DNA of 12,256 nucleotides, taken from assembly GCA_023135135.1 (NCBI GenBank), contig JAGLTT010000011.1, positions 1-12,256 of the forward strand, given 5' to 3'. The first letter of the stretch is position 1. Every line of letters begins with the position of its first letter. This document shows, in pieces, positions 1 through 5,064 of this stretch. Source of the stretch: Dehalococcoidales bacterium (GTDB lineage Bacteria > Chloroflexota > Dehalococcoidia > Dehalococcoidales > RBG-16-60-22). Both the position numbers and the translations under genes were made by a program. The notes under the pieces are model-generated. The model was not told where the DNA came from, ran no database searches, and saw only the letters and a program-made list of their open reading frames with translations.

Positions 1-1112
1 ACCTGGTATTCGTTGCTCAACTGCGGTATGTCCCTGACCACCTCCTCGATGGCCGTCGGCGACAATAGTACGCCCTTGACCTTGGTGATGTCATCGGCGC
101 GTCCCTTGAGTCCGCCCTCCAGCAGCCGGAAAGTCCGCCCGCAGTCGCAGGGTTGCGCGTTCCACTGGATTAAGTCCTTGACGTCGAACCTGATGCAGGG
201 TTGGGCCATGCGATTATAAGAGGTTACCACCATCTTGCCCCTCTTGCCGGGTCCAGTGATGGGTTCGCCCGTATCGACATCTTCAATCTCCACCAGGAAG
301 AGAGCCTCGTTAACGTGCAGGCCGGACTGGTGCTGGCATTCCCATCCCCAGTGGCCGATTTCCGTGCTGCCAACCTGGTCGTAGACCTTGGCCCCCCATG
401 CCTCCTCCATCCTTTTACGGGTGGCCGGGATGCTGCCTCCGGGTTCCCCCGCGACTGTAATTTTCCTGATGAACAGGTCCTTGGGCGGGTCTATGCCCAT
501 CCTTCGGGCCGTCTCCGCCATGCCCAGCACATAGGTCGGGGTGGCCCCCATCGCCGTGGCCTTCAGCTCCTGCATCTTTAATATCCTTGCCTCGGTGTTC
601 AGGACGCCGCCAGGAATTACCTCGCAGCCCAGCTTCTCACCGGCGTAATGGTAAGCCCAGAAGGCGATGAAGATATTATAGCCGAAGGGCACGAACAGCC
701 GGTCGCCGCACCGGTAGCCCTGGGCGAACAGTGCGTAGGAATAACACTCGGTACTGTATTCCCAGTCCTGCCAGGTATCGGCCTGATAAATGGGTTGCCC
801 CGTCGTGCCGCTGGTCTGGCGGTAGTCCGTCACCTGTTCCAGCGGTACGCACAGGATATCGCCGTAAGGGAAGGGTTCTTTACCCTGGACGTCCCTCATC
901 ATGGACTTTTCCATCTTGGGGACTCTTCTGATATCGTCGAATGTCTTGATATCTCCCGGCTCCATGCCGGCATCGCTGTACAGCTTGTGGTAAAACTTGG
1001 AATGCTCATAGGCCCAGGTAAAAATCTCCCGGAACTTAATTAACTGCAGTTGCCGGAGTTTTTCCCGGGGCAGTGTTTCCAGAACGGGGTTCCAGTATTC
1101 GCCGCTGTTCAT
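1..1112 (-). CDS. Phenylacetate-CoA ligase family protein (PaaK/PadJ-like), 3' end outside window
   Basis: Adenylate-forming enzyme expected to activate an aryl acid (phenylacetate is the family's type substrate) to its CoA thioester with ATP, in the cytoplasm. The minus frame is open from the ATG at 1112 to the window edge, giving 370 residues of the roughly 430 usual for the family, so the tail of the C-terminal domain is missing. Visible motifs: ATP-binding loop TSGTTGQP (residues 100-107), adenylate motif YDQVGSTE (244-251), IRFD (307-310), a CDCGR turn (322-326), and the hinge and start of the mobile C-terminal domain, GRADDITKVKG (337-347). The start is supported by an AGGAG-type site about 10 bases upstream (GGAGAG on the minus strand). 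It is divergent from the MarR gene. The YDQVGSTE motif differs from the YGxSE form I associate with aerobic PaaK, so the exact acid is uncertain. Family confident; substrate inferred from neighbours. Confidence 0.9.
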   Translation of the reverse strand, partial: MNSGEYWNPVLETLPREKLRQLQLIKFREIFTWAYEHSKFYHKLYSDAGMEPGDIKTFDDIRRVPKMEKSMMRDVQGKEPFPYGDILCVPLEQVTDYRQTSGTTGQPIYQADTWQDWEYSTECYSYALFAQGYRCGDRLFVPFGYNIFIAFWAYHYAGEKLGCEVIPGGVLNTEARILKMQELKATAMGATPTYVLGMAETARRMGIDPPKDLFIRKITVAGEPGGSIPATRKRMEEAWGAKVYDQVGSTEIGHWGWECQHQSGLHVNEALFLVEIEDVDTGEPITGPGKRGKMVVTSYNRMAQPCIRFDVKDLIQWNAQPCDCGRTFRLLEGGLKGRADDITKVKGVLLSPTAIEEVVRDIPQLSNEYQ

Positions 1113-1190
1113 AGGACATACTCTCCTGCTTGTCAATTATTAGCCAGATATAATATACTCAATAATAACCTTAATTGGCAAATACCTTTC

Positions 1191-1204
1191 ATTCCATATG
1201 GAAT
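1191..1204. promoter_or_regulatory. Perfect 14-bp palindrome, candidate MarR operator
   Basis: ATTCCATATGGAAT is its own reverse complement over all 14 bases. The symmetry stops at the flanking bases. It lies about midway in the divergent spacer, close to where a -35 for the minus-strand ligase would fall. MarR proteins are dimers that bind pseudo-palindromes of similar or slightly greater length, so this is the best operator candidate. I saw no second copy in the 4884-5064 spacer. Confidence 0.45.
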
Positions 1205-1230
1205 AAAAACGAACCGTTATATACGCCCGG

Positions 1231-1269
1231 TAATAACGCTATTAATATAAAATGATTGTGATATTTTAT
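1231..1269. promoter_or_regulatory. Two weaker AT-rich dyads upstream of the marR promoter
   Basis: TAATAACGCTATTA (1231-1244) is symmetric at 12 of 14 positions, and its centre is about 40 bp from the centre of the palindrome at 1191-1204. A second dyad, ATAAAAT (1247-1253) and ATTTTAT (1263-1269) around a 9-base spacer, touches the first base of the predicted -35 box. Either could be a secondary operator for autoregulation. In AT-rich DNA such short dyads also arise by chance, so confidence is low. Confidence 0.25.
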
Positions 1270-1298
1270 TGACAATGCATTTAAAAGAGTTGTAGAAT
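1269..1298 (+). promoter_or_regulatory. Sigma-70-type promoter for the MarR gene
   Basis: TTGACA (1269-1274) is a perfect -35 box. It is followed after 18 bp by TAGAAT (1293-1298), one mismatch from the -10 consensus. Transcription would begin near 1305, leaving a leader of about 45 bases before the ATG at 1351. This promoter could also drive the downstream oxidoreductase genes, since no terminator is seen after the MarR gene. Confidence 0.6.
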
Positions 1299-1350
1299 AA
1301 TTCTGGATAGAACTTATTTTAAAGCCCCGCAGTAAACACTCTGAAAAAGC

Positions 1351-1845
1351 ATGACTATCAGTGAAGTAAGCAAGAGAACCGATAAAACCCCGCTGGGCAC
1401 CCTGTTATCCGTATTGATGTCTTTCGAGGTGCTGGAGCGGTATCTTGAAGTAGAGCTAAGGCGTTACGACGCCACCCTCATCAGATTTCACATCATGAGT
1501 ACGCTGTTCAAGAACGGCGGCGAGATGACGCCGTCCGAAATCGCGGAGAGCGTCTTCCGGGAAAAAAATTCCATTACCGCAGCCATCAATACCATGGAAA
1601 GACAGGGGGTCGTCCGCCGCGAACCTTCGCCCAATGACCGCCGGTCTGTCAAAGTCGTCATTACCGATAAAGGCTGGCAAGAAGCCAATCAGTTGAATCC
1701 TGTCGCCCAGGAGTTAAGCCGCGAAGTCCTGTCCTATATCGATAAAGAGCAGGTCGAAGTTCTGGTGGGTATCATGAGGACGATTAGAGAGAGCCTGTCT
1801 CCCAGGCTCGCCAGGAACACCGGTAACGGAAAGCTTCGCGAATAA
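1351..1845 (+). CDS. MarR-family transcriptional regulator
   Basis: A 164-residue winged helix-turn-helix protein, slightly longer than the typical MarR of about 140-160 residues. The DNA-binding part runs from about residue 58 to 106: helix-turn-helix around MTPSEIAESVF and NSITAAINTMERQGVV, then the beta wing with the hallmark N-D-R-R-S (95-99) and a following ITDKG. Helices at both ends (about 12-40 and 115-150) would form the dimer interface. The start at 1351 has only a weak ribosome site (GAAAAAG), but it gives the expected N-terminal helix length. MarR proteins are often repressors released by a small phenolic or an aryl-CoA, as in BadR and CouR. Its position between the ligase and the oxidoreductase genes suggests it controls this module and responds to an arylacetate or its CoA ester. 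The ligand is inference. Confidence 0.93.
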   Translation: MTISEVSKRTDKTPLGTLLSVLMSFEVLERYLEVELRRYDATLIRFHIMSTLFKNGGEMTPSEIAESVFREKNSITAAINTMERQGVVRREPSPNDRRSVKVVITDKGWQEANQLNPVAQELSREVLSYIDKEQVEVLVGIMRTIRESLSPRLARNTGNGKLRE

Positions 1846-1868
1846 TTTTAATAAAAGTCGTGGTTCCA

Positions 1869-1895
1869 CAGCGCAACCGGAGACTGTCTGCGCTG
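1869..1895 (+). promoter_or_regulatory. Stem-loop in the leader between marR and the gamma-subunit gene
   Basis: CAGCGCA (1869-1875) and TGCGCTG (1889-1895) form a perfect 7-bp stem around a 13-base loop. No U-run follows, so it is not a standard terminator. It sits about 30 bases before the GTG start of the gamma subunit and may influence mRNA processing or stability between regulator and enzyme genes, or may be chance. Confidence 0.3.
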
Positions 1896-1924
1896 AATAT
1901 GAATGAAGAGGGGATTATGCAATT

Positions 1925-2473
1925 GTGAAAGAGATTAGGATTCACGGACGTGGCGGGCAGGGGGCCGTTATGGCGGCCAGGATGCTGGCCAGCGCCTTCG
2001 TTCTCGAGGGCAAGTCGGTGGCCAGCTTTCCCATGTACGGTTTCGAAAGGCGTGGCGCGCCGGTAGTGGCTTTCACCCGCGTTGATGACAAGCAGATTCG
2101 GGAAAAAACGCAAATTTATACTCCTGATTGCCTGATAGTCATTGACCCCGGCCTGCTGACTCTCCCCACCCTGTTTACGGGGTTGAAGCCGGAGAGCGTG
2201 TTCATTCTGAACAGCCCGAAGAAGTTAACCGAACAGCCTGAAGAACACCTGAAAACAGGCGGCGTGGTCAACGCCACCCAGATAGCCGTTGAGGAAATCG
2301 GCCGGGATATTCCCAATACCTGCCTTCTCGGCGCCTTTGCCGCCGCTTCCGGCTGGCTGAAATTACAGTCCCTGCTGGACTGCCTGCCGGACTATCTCAG
2401 CGGTGACATCCTTCAGAGAAACCTGAAGAGTGCCGAGAGAGGCTACCGCGAAGTGGAGGTAACCAAATGGTAA
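1925..2473 (+). CDS. 2-oxoacid:ferredoxin oxidoreductase, gamma subunit (PorC/PadE-like)
   Basis: A 182-residue protein of the gamma domain of pyruvate/ketoisovalerate-type oxidoreductases, which closes over the active site and contributes to CoA binding. The N-terminal GRGGQGAV motif (8-15) and the FPMYGFERRGAPV stretch (about 35-47) are family signatures, and the length is normal. The start is GTG at 1925; no earlier in-frame start is usable and the signature lies at its normal distance from this codon. A GAAGAGGGG stretch at 1905-1913 is a rather distant ribosome site. A tiny reading frame (ATG CAA TTG TGA, 1917-1928) ends across this GTG. The stop overlaps the ATG of the delta subunit, so the four subunits are translationally linked in the order gamma, delta, alpha, beta. 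Family certain; substrate assignment (phenylglyoxylate rather than pyruvate) comes from context. Confidence 0.92.
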   Translation: MKEIRIHGRGGQGAVMAARMLASAFVLEGKSVASFPMYGFERRGAPVVAFTRVDDKQIREKTQIYTPDCLIVIDPGLLTLPTLFTGLKPESVFILNSPKKLTEQPEEHLKTGGVVNATQIAVEEIGRDIPNTCLLGAFAAASGWLKLQSLLDCLPDYLSGDILQRNLKSAERGYREVEVTKW

Positions 2474-2760
2474 TAAAACATAAGAATATTTTTAAAACGG
2501 AAAGCGCCTGGTCCAATGCCGATGAGAAGCTTCTATGCCTGGATACCGGCAGCTGGCGGACGGAGCGCCCGGTGGTGGACAAGGAACAATGTAACTACTG
2601 CGGTCTCTGCGCGCTCTATTGTCCGCCGCAATGCATGAAAGACATGGATGACCATTACGAGGCTGACCTGGCTTACTGCAAGGGCTGCGGCATCTGCGCC
2701 ACGGAATGCCCGCGAAAAGCCATTACTATGGTTCCGGAAGGAGAGTTTGCCGATGGTTAG
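2467..2760 (+). CDS. 2-oxoacid:ferredoxin oxidoreductase, delta subunit (2x[4Fe-4S] ferredoxin, PorD/PadF-like)
   Basis: A 97-residue electron-transfer subunit that carries electrons from the thiamine-diphosphate site to external ferredoxin. It has two classical cluster motifs: C42-x2-C45-x2-C48-x3-C52-P and C71-x2-C74-x2-C77-x3-C81-P. The N-terminal piece containing GSWRTERPVVD (about 28-38) is typical of PorD-like subunits and not of free ferredoxins. The ATG overlaps the end of the gamma gene and follows GGAGGT a few bases upstream. Its stop overlaps the alpha start at 2753. All eight cysteine ligands are present, so two clusters are predicted. Confidence 0.93.
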   Translation: MVIKHKNIFKTESAWSNADEKLLCLDTGSWRTERPVVDKEQCNYCGLCALYCPPQCMKDMDDHYEADLAYCKGCGICATECPRKAITMVPEGEFADG

Positions 2761-3952
2761 TGCTCAAAAAGGTCAGGTCAGGGTAATAACAGGCAACGCC
2801 GTCGGAGCCTACGGAGCCATGCTTTGCCGGCCGGATGTGGTGGCGGCATATCCGATAACCCCTCAAAGCGAGATAGCGGAGCTGCTTTCTCAATTCAAGG
2901 CCGATGGCGTTCTGGACGCCGAATACGTGGAAGTTGAGGGTGAAAATTCGGCCATGAACGTCGTGCTGGCCGCCAGTGTTGCCGGCGCGCGGGTTTTCAC
3001 GGCCACTTCCTCTTACGGTCTCGTATTTATGTATGACGCCCTCCAGGAAGCCTCCGGCTTCAGAGCTCCGGTGGTAATGGTGAATGCTAACCGGGAAACG
3101 CCCGGTATACATTGCGTTTCCTCCGGGCAGCAGGATTTGATTTCCGCCAGGGACACGGGATGGGTGCAGATAATCGTCGAGAACGACCAGGAAATACTCG
3201 ACCAAATTATCATGGCCTACCGGCTGGCGGAGGACTATAATATCCTGCTCCCTATAATGGTCAACTATGATGGTTTCTATCTCTCTTACCTTGCCGAAGC
3301 AGTGGAAATCCCCAATATTGAAGACGTCGATGCTTTTCTGGCGCCGCTCAAGCAGCAGCCGGAACGACAGAAGCTGGTCCCCGGGGTTTCTATCGGCTGC
3401 GGCACTCACGGTATGGAGATGGGCTATGTCGAGGCTCGCTACAAGCACTGCCAGGCTCTGGAACGGGTCAAGAATAAGGTAGATGAAATAGATAAAGATT
3501 TCGGTGATTACTTCGGACGTTATTACGGCGGACAGATTGAAGAGTACCGCACCGATGACGCTGATATCGTTATCCTGGCATCCGGAAGCGCCACCGGCAC
3601 CGTGCGTACGGTCATCGATACCAAGAGGGAACAAGGGATAAAAGTCGGTCTGATTAAACTAAGATTGTTCCGCCCCTTCCCCGCCGAACGACTCGTCGAA
3701 GTCCTCAAGGGGAGGAAGGCGATAGGCGTTATCGACCGCAGCCTCTGTTTCGGCTGGAAATACGGACCCATGTGTATGGAATTGAGGGCCCTTTCTCCGG
3801 AAATCGGCCCGACCCCCCTACTTAGCTATATCGATGGCCTGGCCAATCTGGATATCAACGTACCTCATATAGAGAGGGTGATAGATGAAGTCAGTGCCGC
3901 CGCGCAGGGCAAGCCCTACCAGGAAGTAACCTGGATACCGATGGAGGAATAA
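2753..3952 (+). CDS. 2-oxoacid:ferredoxin oxidoreductase, alpha subunit (PorA/PadG-like)
   Basis: A 399-residue alpha subunit containing the pyrimidine-binding transketolase-like domain and the following domain that completes the 2-oxoacid site. Landmarks: YPITPQSEIAE (33-43), EGENSAM (62-68) with the glutamate/asparagine region near the cofactor, ATSSYGL (84-90), and RDTGWVQI (133-140). The stretch RETPGIHCVSSGQQD (114-128) lies where substrate-binding residues are found in this family and does not look like the pyruvate enzymes I can recall. I chose ATG 2753 because it overlaps the delta stop and follows GGAAGGAG at about 2736-2743. The frame is open back to 2648, but that extension would lie wholly inside the delta gene and add a non-family N terminus. 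It acts with beta, gamma and delta in the cytoplasm. Predicted here to decarboxylate phenylglyoxylate or a related aryl-2-oxoacid; pyruvate or branched-chain acids are alternatives. Confidence 0.92.
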   Translation: MVSAQKGQVRVITGNAVGAYGAMLCRPDVVAAYPITPQSEIAELLSQFKADGVLDAEYVEVEGENSAMNVVLAASVAGARVFTATSSYGLVFMYDALQEASGFRAPVVMVNANRETPGIHCVSSGQQDLISARDTGWVQIIVENDQEILDQIIMAYRLAEDYNILLPIMVNYDGFYLSYLAEAVEIPNIEDVDAFLAPLKQQPERQKLVPGVSIGCGTHGMEMGYVEARYKHCQALERVKNKVDEIDKDFGDYFGRYYGGQIEEYRTDDADIVILASGSATGTVRTVIDTKREQGIKVGLIKLRLFRPFPAERLVEVLKGRKAIGVIDRSLCFGWKYGPMCMELRALSPEIGPTPLLSYIDGLANLDINVPHIERVIDEVSAAAQGKPYQEVTWIPMEE

Positions 3953-3956
3953 GAGA

Positions 3957-4883
3957 ATGGTAGAAGGAACGAAGAAAAGAAACAGGATTTTTGACTATTT
4001 CTGCGAAGGCGACCAGTTCGCCGGTGGTGTTGCCTGGTGCGCCGGCTGTCCGCTGGAACTCACCGCCAGGTTCGTACCGCAAGTCCTGGGGAAGAACATG
4101 GTATTTGTCGGTACGCCCGGTTGCGCGGCACCGGTGCTTCACGGGCAAAACATAGGGGCATGGCATAAATTAGCTTATATGGCTTCTGTCATGACCGGAG
4201 TTCCCTCCAAGGCTACCGGACTCGCCCGGTATTACAACAGGATAGGTCAGGATGCTACCGTGGTCTGCTTCACCGGCGATGGCTGCGCCACCGATGTCGG
4301 TTTCCAGCCGCTCAGCGGGGCTGCCGAAAGGGGTGAGAAAATCATCTACCTGGCATATGACAACGAAGGCTACATGAACACCGGCAACCAGAGAAGCAGC
4401 GCCACGCCGCTGGGGGCGGCTACCACCACGACCCCTGTTGGGAAAATCGGGCGCGGCAAACCGACCATATCCAAGAACATGCCCATGGTCATGCTCATGC
4501 ACCGGCCGGCTTATATGGCTACGGCTACCCTGAGCCACCTCGAGGACTTTGCCAAGAAGCTGAAAAAAGCCCAGGAGAAGGTAAAAGAGGGATTTGTCTA
4601 TCTGCATGTCTTCGCTCCCTGCCCCGTCGGCTGGCGCATTAACTCCAATATGTCAATCGAAGTATGCCGTACCGCGGTGAGGACCAATTACTTCCCGCTC
4701 TGGGAGGCGGAAGACGGCAAACCCGGATTTACGGTTGAGATAGCCAACCCCAAGCCGGTTGCGGAACTTACCAAATTGATGAGGAAATTCTCGCATTTTA
4801 AAGAGGAGGACATGGCAAACCTGCAAAAAGCGGTCGATGAGCGGTATGCCCTTATCAAGAACCTCTGTGATGCGTATAAGTAA
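3957..4883 (+). CDS. 2-oxoacid:ferredoxin oxidoreductase, beta subunit (TPP-binding, PorB/PadI-like)
   Basis: A 308-residue beta subunit holding the diphosphate end of thiamine diphosphate and a proximal [4Fe-4S] cluster. The likely cluster ligands are C28 and C31 (WCAGC), C56 (GTPGC) and C222 (APCPVGW). The thiamine motif is GDG (107-109) followed about 26 residues later by DNEGYMNTG (135-143), which supplies the Mg-binding asparagine. The GNQRSSATP segment (143-151) is also characteristic. Length is normal for a stand-alone beta subunit. The ATG lies 5 bases after the alpha stop, and GGAGG at the alpha C terminus serves as ribosome site. With all four subunits intact, a complete ferredoxin-reducing enzyme is predicted. 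A fifth, flavin-containing NADH subunit as in the phenylglyoxylate:NAD+ enzyme of Aromatoleum is not found here. Confidence 0.93.
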   Translation: MVEGTKKRNRIFDYFCEGDQFAGGVAWCAGCPLELTARFVPQVLGKNMVFVGTPGCAAPVLHGQNIGAWHKLAYMASVMTGVPSKATGLARYYNRIGQDATVVCFTGDGCATDVGFQPLSGAAERGEKIIYLAYDNEGYMNTGNQRSSATPLGAATTTTPVGKIGRGKPTISKNMPMVMLMHRPAYMATATLSHLEDFAKKLKKAQEKVKEGFVYLHVFAPCPVGWRINSNMSIEVCRTAVRTNYFPLWEAEDGKPGFTVEIANPKPVAELTKLMRKFSHFKEEDMANLQKAVDERYALIKNLCDAYK

Positions 4884-5064
4884 TCCCGGTTATTCACTTT
4901 GAATTATAGTAAAGGAGATGTATCTGGAAACAATAAACCCGTAAAATATCCCGAATTGGTGCTGACAAATAACTCTCTTTATATGTTGCACCGATCTTTC
5001 AATATCGTATAAATTAGAAAATAGTACCGAAAAAGCTTTATGACTAAGGAGGAGGATTATACAG
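4884..5064 (+). promoter_or_regulatory. Spacer with likely promoter for the molybdoenzyme genes
   Basis: A 181-bp gap in an otherwise tight gene run. No terminator hairpin follows the beta subunit. TTGCAC (4986-4991) and TATAAA (5008-5013), 16 bp apart, form a plausible sigma-70-type promoter. GGTGC (4958-4962) and GCACC (4988-4992) make a wide inverted repeat overlapping the -35 and could be a regulator site, but the arms are only 5 bp. An AAGGAGGAGG ribosome site (5046-5055) precedes the ATG at 5065. The last three genes can therefore be expressed separately from, or in addition to, read-through from the oxidoreductase genes. Confidence 0.45.

Larger units (their letters stand above)
1113..1350. 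promoter_or_regulatory. Divergent regulatory spacer between ligase and MarR genes
   Basis: This 238-bp AT-rich spacer carries no convincing coding frame. It must hold the start signals of both the minus-strand ligase and the plus-strand MarR gene. I see a good plus-strand promoter near 1269-1298 and three dyads: a perfect palindrome at 1191-1204, an imperfect one at 1231-1244 and a 7-bp inverted repeat at 1247-1269. For the ligase, TATTAT on the minus strand (1162-1167) is a possible -10, but the -35 partner at its correct distance is poor. Divergent placement of a MarR gene and its target is a common autoregulatory layout, so regulator binding here is likely but not shown. Confidence 0.6.

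Noticed and set aside
13..1250. Several plus-strand open frames of 66-131 codons opposite the ligase gene
   Set aside because: The minus strand has one uninterrupted, motif-bearing ligase frame over the same bases. The plus-strand frames have no family features and poor ribosome sites.
2648..2752. Upstream extension of the alpha subunit to an ATG at 2648
   Set aside because: It would lie entirely within the delta-subunit gene, in another frame, and add a basic stretch absent from the family. ATG 2753 has a good ribosome site and the usual overlap.
2726..3634. A 302-codon minus-strand frame opposite the alpha subunit
   Set aside because: No domain is visible, and the plus-strand alpha subunit is unambiguous.
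4918..4944. Possible 8-codon peptide after the beta subunit, next to AAAGGAG
   Set aside because: The purine-rich site abuts the ATG with no spacing, so it cannot act as a normal ribosome site, and the peptide is not recognisable.
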